A stretch of DNA of 51,162 bases from Bacteroidota bacterium (lineage in GTDB: Bacteria > Bacteroidota > Bacteroidia > Chitinophagales > LD1): the NCBI GenBank assembly GCA_018267365.1, contig JAFDYQ010000032.1, positions 1-51,162 of the forward strand, read 5' to 3'. This document shows positions 1-8,949 of the stretch, piece after piece (the stretch's first letter is position 1; every line of letters starts with the position of its first letter). A program made the position numbers and the translations under genes. The notes below the pieces were generated by a model. It did no database searches. It was not told the origin of the DNA and worked only from the letters and a program-made list of their open reading frames with translations.

Positions 1-141
1 CCATACGGCGCGTCAAATAAACCGGATAGCCCGCACTACACCGACCAGATGAAGCTCTACGCCAATAAACAAACGAAGCTGATGACGTTTGATAAGGCTA
101 AGATCTACAGGACGGCGGAGAGGGTGTATCATCCGCAGTAG
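1..141 (+). CDS. Penicillin acylase-family (peptidase S45) hydrolase, C-terminal end only
   Basis: The window opens inside a reading frame that gives 46 residues and stops with TAG at 139-141. The segment YGASNKPDSPHYTDQM matches the conserved tail of penicillin amidase / acyl-homoserine-lactone acylases, where a G(x)SG(x)P(x)SPHY(x)DQ motif sits close to the C-terminus. The family are periplasmic N-terminal nucleophile hydrolases that cleave amide bonds of acylated small molecules. The catalytic Ser at the start of the beta chain lies outside the window, so activity and substrate cannot be judged. The assignment rests on the tail motif alone. Confidence 0.7.
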   Translation, partial: PYGASNKPDSPHYTDQMKLYANKQTKLMTFDKAKIYRTAERVYHPQ

Positions 142-492
142 GGGAGTACTGTTAAGCTGAAAGCCTAGACCAGATAGGGACTTTCAACGGCGCAGAGCTA
201 TGGTCAGAGTACTCATTATATAAATCCATAGCTTAGCCGCATGCTGAATACGATAGTCTTGATCATCCAAGGGGTGCTGATATATGCCGTGTACTTACTC
301 CGATAGCTGCGTTGGGCTTTGGCATAGTAGTGATCGGCGCAATACTCATCCAGGTCCGGCGCAGGGACTATAAGATGCTGGCAGCCGCTCAGCAGACAGG
401 TCGCCGCCTACAGCCAACAGGCCGTCGTCATCAGCGAGAGAGGGATCGGGAAAAATCAGCTCAGGGCCAAGGCGGAATACCATGCGGCAAAG
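142..492. other. Gene-poor stretch with two weak short frames
   Basis: No convincing gene between the acylase stop and the response regulator stop. An ATG frame at 241-306 encodes 21 mostly hydrophobic residues, and a TTG frame in another phase (312-533) begins with a hydrophobic run and then degrades into Arg/Gln-rich sequence that overlaps the regulator gene. Together they could be remains of a small membrane protein, but nothing confirms coding. Confidence 0.3.
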
Positions 493-930
493 TTACATCC
501 GCGCGGGGAAATATTCCTGCACAAGTGTTTTGACCACCTCCTCACTCAATGGCTTGATGCGAAAGTCTGTGATCAGGTCGCTGTATTCTGCCTCTGCCCG
601 CGCACGGTCATCCGGATTGAGCGAGCCGGTGAGCATAAATATCTTGATGCCCTCCTTGCGCCCCCAGGGATCAGGCAGTTCACGAAACTTGGTGAGCAGC
701 TCAAAGCCATTGATAGCCGGCATATTGATATCCAGAAAGATGATACGCGGCATGGGATATTGACTATTGTCCTCCAGGCTGAGGCTTTTGGTAAGGTATT
801 CATATCCTTCTATGCTACCCTCAGCGCTATGCACTTCGTAGGGCACGCCGGCCCGCTCTATGATAAAGCGGTGGTAAAAATTATCCGCATCGCTATCATC
901 TATGAGCAGTATCAGATCACGTGTACGCAT
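493..930 (-). CDS. Single-domain response regulator (CheY/Rcp1-like)
   Basis: 145-residue stand-alone receiver domain with no output domain. The acidic pair is D11/D12, the phospho-acceptor Asp is D67 in the strand IIFLDINMP, T101 follows strand 4 (FMLTGS) and K126 lies in RIKPL, so all receiver landmarks are present. An extended loop between helix 2 and strand 3 (about residues 45-62) is typical of Rcp1-type regulators that partner phytochrome-like histidine kinases. It lies 53 bp downstream of the kinase gene on the same strand and is probably co-transcribed and phosphorylated by it. Output would be by protein contact, not DNA binding. Start is ATG at 930. Confidence 0.9.
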   Translation of the reverse strand: MRTRDLILLIDDSDADNFYHRFIIERAGVPYEVHSAEGSIEGYEYLTKSLSLEDNSQYPMPRIIFLDINMPAINGFELLTKFRELPDPWGRKEGIKIFMLTGSLNPDDRARAEAEYSDLITDFRIKPLSEEVVKTLVQEYFPARM

Positions 931-983
931 GGTATACGGTTTTGATGGATAAAAATCACAGGATCGGATAGGGGTGCGGTTTT

Positions 984-2921
984 TCAGGCCGGGAATGTGA
1001 AATAAAAGGTAGAGCCATCACCAGGCACAGACTCGAGCCATATGCGGCCTCCGTGCAGTTCTACTATTTTCCTGCTGGTAGCCAGGCCCACGCCGGTGCC
1101 GCTGTACTGGTTCTGGTTATGCAGCCGCTGAAAGATCACAAAAACCCGTTCACTATATGCCTTATCAATACCTATGCCATTATCTTTCACAGCAAAGAGC
1201 CAGTGACTATTTTCTGCATACGCCTCGATATGGATCACAGGTGCTACTCCGGGTTTACTATACTTCAGAGCATTGCTGATCAGATTGAGAAACAGCTCAT
1301 GCAGCTCGGCCCTGTTGGCCCGGAGCACCGGCAGGAAACCTACCGTGACTTGTGCGCCCGCGTTTTGCACAGATGCCTCCAGCTCGCGTAGCACTGCGAC
1401 CACTACATCTGCAGTATCTGTGCTCTCTGTGACATGGTGGCGCCCCACGCGACTGTACATGAGCAGGTCGCGTATCAGGGCCTTCATCCGCTCAGATGCA
1501 CTCACTATATAGTCCAGGTATACCTCAGAGTCTTTGTCCAGCCGGCCCTGCTGCTTTTCCTGAAGCATCGTGACGAAGTTTGTAATAGTGCGCAGCGGCT
1601 CCTGCAGGTCGTGAGAGGCTACATATGCGAATTGCTCCAGATTGTTATTAGTCACCTCCAGTTTGCGGGCATACTCGCGCAGGGCCATGTGGTCCAGCTT
1701 CTTCTCACTGATATCGCGTATAGCAGAGGATACCCACATTCCCTCTTCTGTCTCCAGCGGGCTGAGACTGATCTCCACCGGAAACTCCTCACCCGTCTTG
1801 CGCCGGCCATATAGCTCCAGCTCCATACCCATAGTACGTGCCTGAGGGTCAGCGAAATAATGCGCACGGTGCCCCGGATGTGACTCACCATAGCGCTGCG
1901 GTATGAGCATCTCTACCGGCTGGCCTATCAGCTCTCCGCGCGCATAGCCAAAGACCTTCTCCGCTTGTTCATTGATCAGCCGGATAGTACCCTCATGATT
2001 CACTATGACCATCGCATCAGGGGCAGACTCCAGCATACGGCGGAATCTGTTTTCGGCCTTGCCTATTTCATCTGCCATATGGTTGATAGCCTCGGCTACT
2101 ACACCTATCTCATCACGGCTGTACACGCGTGCCTGAAAATCAAAATCACCGGCGGCAAAGGCCTTTGACGCGCGGATGATCTGCTTTAGCCCGCGCTGTA
2201 TGCTGCGGCTCACAGACCACGCCAGCAGCAGGCCTGTGATCTCTACGGTGAGCGCTACGGCAAATAGCAGCCGCAATATCACAAACTCCAGCCACCGTGA
2301 TCCCTCCCCGAGTGCAAAGGAGAAATTGTCTTCCAGCACGGTGAGGTTCTCGTTGGTACGCTGTACCTCTGCCTCCAGTGCGTCTATGACCTCCTGGCTG
2401 GGGTGCGCAGAGGTGATCTCACGGTGCAGCTGATCTGCCAGCGGCAGCAGCCGCATGATCTGTGGGTCGGCCTCGGTCCAGGCATCTATGGCCCGCTTCA
2501 GATGCGGCTCCCTGTGAAAGCGTACCATCAGCCGTATCATCCCATCTATATCCTCCGGGTCATTGCGCCCCTGTATAAATCCCGCTCTTGCGCCCTCCCA
2601 GTCTATGGGCACCTTGAGCATAGCCTCACGGGCCATATGGTCGCCCAGCGGCACTTTCATAAAGAGGAGAAAATTCTGATAGTCAGCCTCATGGTGCGAG
2701 TGGCCGTATTTCTGCAGGTGGTACACGGCATCTTTCTGCCCTTTGGACCATAGACCCTCACCACCTACATAGGCCCGCACTGAGGAGAGCGTATGGATAG
2801 CAAACCAAAGGGTGAGCAACTCCACCGCTATCAGGGTGGCCATGATGCCTACCGTAAAATTTAGTTTGCGGGATATAGATATATCCCCAAACCATTGGAA
2901 AATGGATCGCTTTTTCGTCAT
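984..2921 (-). CDS. Membrane sensor histidine kinase (extracytoplasmic sensor, HAMP, PAS, HisKA, HATPase)
   Basis: 645 residues. TM1 is about 22-43; a helical periplasmic sensor region (about 45-205) resembles four-helix-bundle or CHASE3-like sensors; TM2 is about 213-236; a HAMP linker follows to about 288. A PAS domain spans about 292-408 (ESAPDAMVIVNHEGTIRLIN), then HisKA with the phospho-acceptor H437 in SHDLQEPL, an N box with N550 (NLISNALKY), G1 at 580-585 (DNGIGI) and G2 at 608-614 (GTGVGLA). The HDLQEPLRTI pattern is that of phytochrome/Cph1-type kinases, which fits the Rcp1-like regulator downstream. It should autophosphorylate on H437 and pass phosphate to the adjacent regulator. 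The signal is unknown. Start is ATG at 2921. Confidence 0.93.
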   Translation of the reverse strand: MTKKRSIFQWFGDISISRKLNFTVGIMATLIAVELLTLWFAIHTLSSVRAYVGGEGLWSKGQKDAVYHLQKYGHSHHEADYQNFLLFMKVPLGDHMAREAMLKVPIDWEGARAGFIQGRNDPEDIDGMIRLMVRFHREPHLKRAIDAWTEADPQIMRLLPLADQLHREITSAHPSQEVIDALEAEVQRTNENLTVLEDNFSFALGEGSRWLEFVILRLLFAVALTVEITGLLLAWSVSRSIQRGLKQIIRASKAFAAGDFDFQARVYSRDEIGVVAEAINHMADEIGKAENRFRRMLESAPDAMVIVNHEGTIRLINEQAEKVFGYARGELIGQPVEMLIPQRYGESHPGHRAHYFADPQARTMGMELELYGRRKTGEEFPVEISLSPLETEEGMWVSSAIRDISEKKLDHMALREYARKLEVTNNNLEQFAYVASHDLQEPLRTITNFVTMLQEKQQGRLDKDSEVYLDYIVSASERMKALIRDLLMYSRVGRHHVTESTDTADVVVAVLRELEASVQNAGAQVTVGFLPVLRANRAELHELFLNLISNALKYSKPGVAPVIHIEAYAENSHWLFAVKDNGIGIDKAYSERVFVIFQRLHNQNQYSGTGVGLATSRKIVELHGGRIWLESVPGDGSTFYFTFPA

Positions 2922-3131
2922 GTCTCGGAGGGTCCGGGGGAGGGTGGCTAATAAATTTTACAATGAGCAGATCGGAAGTCCGCGCATTTTAAAGATAAGC
3001 CTAAACAACAAGAAGACTGTTGCCCTTCGGCAAAGTACCTGTATTGTAAGCTTAAATCATTTATTAAAGCGGCGAAAGAACTTATCCACGATAGATGGCG
3101 CGTACAAGTTTATTGTTGAATTAGCTAACAA

Positions 3132-3380
3132 TCAATTATTTGGCTCGATCCCATAAGTGCGCGCAAAGCGTATCAGCGCCTCTGATTCGGATACGATATA
3201 CCCATAGGCCTCCTGCTCACTCTGGCGAAACTGGGCCAGCTTGCTGATCACTTCCTTCAGGATCGCATTGGCATTTTTGCCGGCATTGACCTCGGCCATC
3301 AGTATCTCATCTGCCAGCGCCGCGTAGCCATTGCGCTGGAGTATTTTTTTGATCGTAGATATGTAGAAGCGCCAATTCAC
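3132..3380 (-). CDS. Small hypothetical helical protein
   Basis: 82 residues beginning with GTG at 3380. The sequence is mostly predicted helix with charged residues and has no signal peptide, membrane segment or motif I recognise. It follows the large membrane protein gene on the same strand after a 109-bp spacer filled with the TACTAAATACT-type repeat, placed just before the start codon as for ftsY and rimO in this window. That shared context and the open frame support a real gene. Function unknown. Confidence 0.55.
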   Translation of the reverse strand: MNWRFYISTIKKILQRNGYAALADEILMAEVNAGKNANAILKEVISKLAQFRQSEQEAYGYIVSESEALIRFARTYGIEPNN

Positions 3381-3388
3381 GAAACAGA

Positions 3389-3489
3389 GTATTTAGTAGT
3401 TAGTATTAAGTATTAAGATGAAGATCTGATATTGATCCGAGTTAGAGGATGTATTGTCTAAATACTTACTACCAACTACTTAATACTAT
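3389..3489. repeat. Degenerate TACTAAATACT-type repeat array, two arms
   Basis: Two low-complexity arms, 3389-3417 and about 3457-3489, are built from TACTAAATAC, ACTTAATAC and AACTAC words. The first arm reads as the family in reverse complement and the second in forward orientation, so the two can pair imperfectly. The array fills the spacer upstream of the GTG start at 3380. Relatives occur at 11821-11852 and 12831-12904. Confidence 0.6.
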
Positions 3490-5673
3490 TTAGTATCCCC
3501 CCAGGTACTTCCTCAAAAACCACTCCGCACTCAGCAGCAGTAGTATCAGGAAGAAAATCCATTTGAGGTTGATCGCGCTTTCCGTCAGGAAGGTATCATA
3601 GAGCACAGGTTTCAGTACATTCTTTGACAGTAGTTCGTCTGCTATTTTATCAAAGTCAGTAGCGTGGTACATCTGGCCGCCGTGCTGCGTGGCTAGCTGG
3701 TACATCACCTTGTGGTCGGCTACTGTGCGCAGCTCCTCCAGCTGCAGCGGAGAGATGCTGAAGCGGCCATCTGCTTTGTAGCTATTCGCGCCCAGCTTTA
3801 CAGCTGCACTGTAGCTGTAGGTGCCCACGGGCAGGAAGCCTGCATTCAGCGTATAGTAGTTGTCCGTCTTGTTCATTTTAAACGGATAGTCCTTGCCATC
3901 TTCGCTGCGGATCTTCAGGTCCACATCAGGCGTATTGACCATCTCATAGTTCGCATTGTACAGCTGCGCGTCAAAGGTCACCGCCTCATTATCCTGGAAA
4001 ATATTCTTAGGCAGGTTGACACGGAATGGACGCTTGTCGCCCTTGACCGCCAGGTATTGTATCGTCTTATTGACTATCTCGTCAAAGGCCTCAAAGTTCT
4101 TATTCTGCATATAGTCATACATGCGCCAGCGCCAGATACCCTCACCCGCCACGATGCCTATCTTGCTATCCAGCTGATCTGCAAACATCCACAGCGGGAA
4201 GTCTGTCTCCACATTATTGATGCGCTGTGAGAGCAAGACTTGCGAAGCACCATTCACCTTAAACTCGCCAAAGAAACACTGCAGTGGAGGAAACTTAGTG
4301 ATAGCCTGCTGTGTGGCATCAGACACGGTGAAGAGGTTGAAGTCTTTATTGACCCTGGCAGTCACATCATTCAGTCGGCTGCTATTGCCGGCTATGGTCA
4401 GGGCGGTCTCTGCCTTGGCCAGTGCGGACGGCGAGGTCTCCGTACCTACTACAAAGAGGAGAGACTTCTTTAGCGCCTTGGCCTGAGCGAGTATGTTCTC
4501 TGCATTATAGGAGACCGATGGCAGCTGATGCAGGATGACCAGGTTGTAGTCGTTCAGCTTATTGGCAAAGTCTGCCGCATAGGCTATATCGAGCTGATAG
4601 TTCTTATTAGATTCAATAGCTTGCTTCAGCGCAGCGATATCGGGGTGCGGAGAGGCCGCTACGATCAGTATCTTCTGGCGGCCATCCAGCACCTCTACGA
4701 AGATGTCTTTTACATTGTTCTTGTAGGTCACCTCACCTGGCAGGTTGGTCAGGGCGAGCTGGTAGTGCGCTATGCCGGCTTTATTGGCCGGAATGATAAA
4801 GTCAAACGATGCATCAAAGGCATCAGACCCTATGATGATGTCCTTCTTGCTTATGAGCTTGGCACCGCCATCTATCTCTGACACCGTGAGCGTCGCATTC
4901 TTGCCGCTGAGGAAAGTAGCCTCTACGTCTGCGCGCACGGCGAACTGATCATTCAGGTAGGTGATCTTGTTGTAGTATACATTGCCAAACTTCAGGTCTT
5001 TTGGGATGGTGGTATCGCCGAGGGCCACGGTGTAGACCGCATAGGTAGATTTCGCCGCGCTGTAGACGGGATTGATGCCCTGATTGTAGATACCATCAGA
5101 GGCCACGATCACAGCGCCGAGGTTCTGATTGTAGTAGAGGTCGTTTACATTGTCTATCGCATCGGAGATGTTTGTGACCTTATCTCCGAAAGAGTAGGCA
5201 TCAGACTTTCGCAGCTCCGAGCCAAAGGTGTACGGCACTACCTCATACTTAGCGGAGAGCTTATCGGTCAGGTCTTGCAGCTTTTTGACATAGGCAGCAG
5301 AGTCGCCGGCTTTGAAGCTATTGCGCACGGACTCGCTATTGTCCTGCAGGATAGCTACGATAGGTTTGTAGGTCTTCGTGTTGCGATAGCGGATGAAGGG
5401 CGACATCAGCAGCGCCGCCAGAATCGTGACCGCGAGGAAACGGAAGGTAGCCATGGCCCACTGAGCCCAGGGGCGCTGCACCCCATCCTGCCGGAAGGTA
5501 CGGTCCCGATAGTACAGCCCTGCTGCATAGGCCGCGCCGAGCGCGATACAGAGTACGATACACCACCATGGATATGCGAAAGAGATGCCGGAGTTCAAGG
5601 ACGCGATTGATTTAAGGTTGCCGGTAAAGATGGTAAATATAGGGGAAATGGGGGAGGGGTGTACAGTATTCAA
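3490..5673 (-). CDS. Large membrane protein with VWA-like extracytoplasmic region
   Basis: Up to 727 residues. Two N-terminal membrane segments (about 36-54 and 71-92) are followed by a long region, then one C-terminal membrane helix (about 703-719) and a short basic tail. After TM2, KPIVAILQDNSESV resembles the first strand and metal-binding loop of a von Willebrand A fold, and GAVIVASDGIYNQG resembles its second strand, so a VWA-like domain over about 102-225 is likely. The architecture matches a Bacteroidota family usually annotated as VWA-domain membrane protein; no enzyme motif is seen. The frame opens with TTG at 5673, but homologue-like sequence begins around a second TTG at 5598 (NSGISFAYPWW), so the true start is uncertain. 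Confidence 0.75.
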   Translation of the reverse strand: MNTVHPSPISPIFTIFTGNLKSIASLNSGISFAYPWWCIVLCIALGAAYAAGLYYRDRTFRQDGVQRPWAQWAMATFRFLAVTILAALLMSPFIRYRNTKTYKPIVAILQDNSESVRNSFKAGDSAAYVKKLQDLTDKLSAKYEVVPYTFGSELRKSDAYSFGDKVTNISDAIDNVNDLYYNQNLGAVIVASDGIYNQGINPVYSAAKSTYAVYTVALGDTTIPKDLKFGNVYYNKITYLNDQFAVRADVEATFLSGKNATLTVSEIDGGAKLISKKDIIIGSDAFDASFDFIIPANKAGIAHYQLALTNLPGEVTYKNNVKDIFVEVLDGRQKILIVAASPHPDIAALKQAIESNKNYQLDIAYAADFANKLNDYNLVILHQLPSVSYNAENILAQAKALKKSLLFVVGTETSPSALAKAETALTIAGNSSRLNDVTARVNKDFNLFTVSDATQQAITKFPPLQCFFGEFKVNGASQVLLSQRINNVETDFPLWMFADQLDSKIGIVAGEGIWRWRMYDYMQNKNFEAFDEIVNKTIQYLAVKGDKRPFRVNLPKNIFQDNEAVTFDAQLYNANYEMVNTPDVDLKIRSEDGKDYPFKMNKTDNYYTLNAGFLPVGTYSYSAAVKLGANSYKADGRFSISPLQLEELRTVADHKVMYQLATQHGGQMYHATDFDKIADELLSKNVLKPVLYDTFLTESAINLKWIFFLILLLLSAEWFLRKYLGGY

Positions 5674-5715
5674 ATGTTTTGATTTGGATAAGGGTAGTGG
5701 TTGGCGGGACGCCAG

Positions 5716-6723
5716 TCACGGACAGGTTGAACAGATCTCATTATACAGCTTATCAGCAAATATTTTATTTGCATGATGATTGGGATGACCATCGGCGGGT
5801 AGCAGGTTATATCCTTTCTCTCCTATATTAAAACCAAATAATAATGTTTGATACCCTTGTTTATTGAAGCGGGTTATTACTTCATTGCTCTTGTCATCGC
5901 CTGTGATAGAGGTGAGGATCACATTGATACCTGCGTTTTGCAGTGTATCTATGGTTTGTTGCAGCACGGTCTGAGTGATCTTTGATGCACTCTTGTTCTC
6001 ATAGTTACAGAAAGCGTTGTCGGCCAATTCCACCAAGGCAAGGCGTTGCTGCAAGGGGAGAAAAGAATAATTCATTGTTTTGTACTCTAGCTCTACATGT
6101 CCTTTATTCCATCTAAAAAATGGATGATAGATCAGTTTTTGGTATTTCAACTGATTGGTATACTTTACGTGCGACTTTCTCCAGTTGCGCGAGCAGATGG
6201 TCCTTTCGTCCTGCACCTGTGAATAATTGATTACTACATATTTTACTGAGGTATCACGGATGATCTCCTTGGCCTGAAGGAAAAACTGAGCAGGACAATA
6301 GCCGCCTACTCCCCAGTTTTCGACCTTGATATTTATATTGTTCTGTTTGAATAAGCTTTGCAAGATAAATGGGTGGGTGCAGCTATCCTCCAGCCCGTCT
6401 CCATAGGTGAAACTACATCCAAGTACAACGACCTTGTTTCGATGAATATCACCGCCCGTATCATAGCTCGTGATGCGTCTGCGATGGACATCATGCGTGG
6501 CATGATAGATAAAAGTGTCATTTTTGATCAGGGTAAAATATCCGGGTGCCAGGGAGTATCCATAAACGCTATCTGTTTCAGCCGGCAGTTTGGGTTTGTA
6601 ATCAAACTTTATTTCCTCAGTATTATATGGCTTGAATCCCGCCCATCTGGCTATGCTTTCACCGATGGCTAATGCTATTACAATGAAAAAGAGTATTAAT
6701 AATATGCCCTTTATTTTGCGCAC
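5716..6723 (-). CDS. Membrane-anchored SGNH/GDSL-type hydrolase
   Basis: 335 residues with one N-terminal membrane anchor (about 5-22) and an exported catalytic part. Block I is VVVLGCSFTYGDG with the nucleophile S104; block II is NWGVGGY (about 136-142), supplying the oxyanion Gly; the C-terminal block PADGHPNHHANKIF supplies Asp311 and His313. These are the landmarks of SGNH esterases, close in style to the AlgX/AlgJ-like and surface-glycan acyl-esterase branches. Substrate cannot be told. The frame starts with GTG at 6723, and the hydrophobic anchor begins straight after it. The 3' end lies 42 bp from the start of the next gene on the same strand. Confidence 0.8.
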   Translation of the reverse strand: MRKIKGILLILFFIVIALAIGESIARWAGFKPYNTEEIKFDYKPKLPAETDSVYGYSLAPGYFTLIKNDTFIYHATHDVHRRRITSYDTGGDIHRNKVVVLGCSFTYGDGLEDSCTHPFILQSLFKQNNINIKVENWGVGGYCPAQFFLQAKEIIRDTSVKYVVINYSQVQDERTICSRNWRKSHVKYTNQLKYQKLIYHPFFRWNKGHVELEYKTMNYSFLPLQQRLALVELADNAFCNYENKSASKITQTVLQQTIDTLQNAGINVILTSITGDDKSNEVITRFNKQGYQTLLFGFNIGEKGYNLLPADGHPNHHANKIFADKLYNEICSTCP

Positions 6724-6778
6724 ATGGATAAGGTTAATAGCCGTAATGTAGCAAATATCAATCTAACCAATGCTGTTT

Positions 6779-6909
6779 GGGATTTGCAATCCCGAACTCT
6801 TCTACCCGTGGATTTAAAATCCACGAGCGGAATACCCCGCTCTTGCTGGTCGCCGACCAGCAACCAAAACAAAGAACGCTGCACCGTTGTTGATCGCCGA
6901 CCAGCAACG
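6779..6909. repeat. Cluster of REP/BIME-like palindromes
   Basis: Five hairpins lie head to tail: GGGATT-TGC-AATCCC (6779-6793); CGTGGATTT-A-AAATCCACG (6807-6825); GAGCGG-6 nt-CCGCTC (6825-6842); TTGCTGGTC-GCC-GACCAGCAA (6843-6863); and a diverged copy of the last with two mismatches (6885-6909). None shows the T-run of an intrinsic terminator. The pattern is that of dispersed repetitive extragenic palindromes. It lies upstream of the SGNH hydrolase gene, in a region with no coding sequence. Confidence 0.75.
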
Positions 6910-7190
6910 AAAGCATTACTGCCTTTTGTCGTCGGTCAGGCGCCCCAACCACAGTAGAAAGCCACTCATAAGGATACTTGATAATAAAAATACTTACTAC
7001 TTATCTATATGCGTGCCGCTTGAAGAGGGTTTGCTGCCGTGTGCTTTAAAATGGTAAATTTTATAATATATTAATAATAAACTAATTACAAATGGTATTA
7101 ATTTTAATTAATATCCCCATTCAGTCGAAAAACTTGCTTCTCCCTGGCAGTCATTTTATACTTTGATCATATGTAATATAAATCTCAACG
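6910..7190. other. AT-rich gene-free stretch
   Basis: No gene seen. It holds a very AT-rich segment at about 7045-7115, much more so than the surrounding DNA. The word CCTGGCAGTCA at 7143-7153 recurs at 8405-8415 upstream of the small secreted protein gene. Confidence 0.5.
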
Positions 7191-7193
7191 GCC

Positions 7194-7222
7194 ACAAAAA
7201 AAGGTCTGCACAGGGCAGACCT
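7194..7222 (-). terminator. Intrinsic terminator of the dehydrogenase gene
   Basis: Perfect 8-bp stem AGGTCTGC / GCAGACCT (7202-7209 and 7215-7222) with a 5-nt loop. Read on the minus strand it is followed by a run of T. It sits about 30 bp past the stop of the SDR gene. Confidence 0.85.
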
Positions 7223-7253
7223 CGTATATCCTCGTCTGGTCGGAAAACTTGCT

Positions 7254-8264
7254 CTACGGCTGCCCCGCTCCGCCGGATGATCCATAGATCTGCCCGGTAG
7301 CATAGCTCGCCATCGGGTCGGCCAGCTGCACATAGATAGAGGCCAGCTCTGCCGGCTGTCCCGGCCGCTTGAAGGGCGTCTGCTCGCCAAAGTGCTGCAG
7401 CTTCTCCTGCGTGGCGCCACCGCTCACCTGCAGCGGTGTCCAGATAGGTCCGGGGGCTACGCCATTTACGCGGATGCCCTTGCTAGCCAGCTGTTTGGCC
7501 AGCGACTTGACATAGTTCATGGTAGCAGCCTTGGTCTGCGCGTAGTCATAGAGGTCCGGCGAGGGATCATAGGCCTGCTCCGAGGCCGTACCGATGATCA
7601 CGGAGCCCGGCTTTAGATGAGGCAGGGCAGCCTTGATCGTCCAGAAGGGGGCATAGATATTAGTCTTCATAGTGGCATCGAAGTCCTCAGAGCTGACATC
7701 CAGGATAGACTCGCGCGTCTGCTGCCGGGCAGCATTATTGACCAGTATGTCCAGCCCGCCTAGTTCTTTCACAGCCGTCTCTACCATCTTCTGGCAAAAA
7801 GCCTCTTCGCGCAGGTCGCCGGGTATAGCCACCGCTTTGCGGCCCGCCTTGCGTATGAGGTCTAGCACCTCCCGGGCATCAGGCTCCTCTGCCGGCAGGT
7901 AGCAGATAGCTACATCTGCCCCCTCGCGGGCATAGGCTATAGCTGCGGCGCGGCCCATACCGGAGTCTCCGCCAGTGATCAGCGCTTTGCGCCCCAGCAG
8001 GCGATTGGCACCTACATAGCTATCCTCACCGTGATCGGGGCGAGGGTCCATCTTTGAGGCCAGTCCCGGCCAGGGCTGCTTTTGACTTTTGAAGGGCGGC
8101 CTGGGGTATTTTTTTGTCGGGTCTTCCAGTCCTTTTGTGCCGGTGGCAGCGGTGCTGGCTGCCGCCGCAGGGCCGGGTATGGCAGGCAGTACGGCCAGTG
8201 TGGCTATGCCCAGCCCGAGATTCTTGAGTACTGTGCGGCGGTCTATAGTATGTTTTTCACCCAT
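7254..8264 (-). CDS. Tat-targeted short-chain dehydrogenase/reductase (GSP39/YghA-like)
   Basis: 336 residues from ATG at 8264; a GTG three codons upstream is possible. The N-terminus carries a twin-arginine signal (DRRTVLKNLG) followed by a hydrophobic stretch and AAAAS, so export by the Tat pathway is likely. The classical SDR fold follows: TGGDSGMG (97-104) for the nucleotide, NNAA (176-179), and the catalytic residues S228, Y241 and K245 (YAQTK). Overall sequence is that of the general-stress-protein-39/YghA branch of NAD(P)-dependent oxidoreductases; the alcohol or sugar substrate is unknown. A Tat leader on this otherwise cytoplasmic-type enzyme is notable. Transcribed alone, with its own terminator. 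Confidence 0.9.
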   Translation of the reverse strand: MGEKHTIDRRTVLKNLGLGIATLAVLPAIPGPAAAASTAATGTKGLEDPTKKYPRPPFKSQKQPWPGLASKMDPRPDHGEDSYVGANRLLGRKALITGGDSGMGRAAAIAYAREGADVAICYLPAEEPDAREVLDLIRKAGRKAVAIPGDLREEAFCQKMVETAVKELGGLDILVNNAARQQTRESILDVSSEDFDATMKTNIYAPFWTIKAALPHLKPGSVIIGTASEQAYDPSPDLYDYAQTKAATMNYVKSLAKQLASKGIRVNGVAPGPIWTPLQVSGGATQEKLQHFGEQTPFKRPGQPAELASIYVQLADPMASYATGQIYGSSGGAGQP

Positions 8265-8460
8265 ATCGATCACGTTTTGGACACTGATCCATCAAAAAAC
8301 ATTCCCGCAGGATAGCTCCCCAAATGGAGCAAAGAAGCGGTACAGATACGATTTAAGTGCTTTCAGCATTCCGATTTTGGGATGAAAATGAAAGTGTATG
8401 GAAACCTGGCAGTCAATATCATTGCCTCGCATTTATTCTCAACAACAAAACACATTCATC

Positions 8461-8928
8461 ATGAAGAAACTATTGGTCCTTTCATTGGGACTTCTGACGG
8501 CCACTTTATCCTATGCACAAACGACTACCCTCCAGGACCTCGACCTGAGCAGCAATGAGGGCTTCCCATACATCACTAAGGCACCTGCCGGAGCGACGGT
8601 CAAAGAGAAATATGGTGAGCTGCAGATCACGCTGGGCAAAAGCTTTGAGGTGACTATCAATAGCATGGGCAAGCCATATGATGTAGCCAAGCGCAAAGCC
8701 GAGATCAAAGCCAACACGGTAAACGTCCTTAAGAAGTGGGTGGTAGATGCGCCGGACGGTGGTATCTATGAGACAGATGTATTTGGCAGGCAACAGTACC
8801 ATTTCTTTCACACGGTGAAGATAGGAGAGGACTATGTGATGATAGAAGACAACAAGAATGGTGATGCCTACACCCTGGCCCAGGCTCAGACCATGTATGA
8901 AGCCGCCAAGGCTACACATCAGAAATAA
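8461..8928 (+). CDS. Small secreted protein of unknown function
   Basis: 155 residues starting at ATG 8461, where a clear signal peptide begins (MKKLLVLSLGLLTATLSYAQ, cleavage after about residue 19). The frame is open 63 bases further upstream, but that extension would bury the signal peptide. The mature part has no recognised motif, no Cys and no membrane segment, and looks like a small alpha/beta periplasmic protein. It stands alone, with a hairpin terminator just after the stop. Confidence 0.75.
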   Translation: MKKLLVLSLGLLTATLSYAQTTTLQDLDLSSNEGFPYITKAPAGATVKEKYGELQITLGKSFEVTINSMGKPYDVAKRKAEIKANTVNVLKKWVVDAPDGGIYETDVFGRQQYHFFHTVKIGEDYVMIEDNKNGDAYTLAQAQTMYEAAKATHQK

Positions 8929-8949
8929 TTATTCAACCATTGAGACCCG

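Noticed and set aside
312..533. TTG-started frame of 73 codons left of the response regulator
   Set aside because: It overlaps the regulator gene, turns into Arg/Gln-rich sequence and has no motif; only its first 20 residues look like a membrane helix.
8405..8415. CCTGGCAGTCA, also at 7143-7153, followed by TTGC, considered as a sigma-54 promoter
   Set aside because: The spacing between TGG and TTGC is four bases too long for a -24/-12 promoter.
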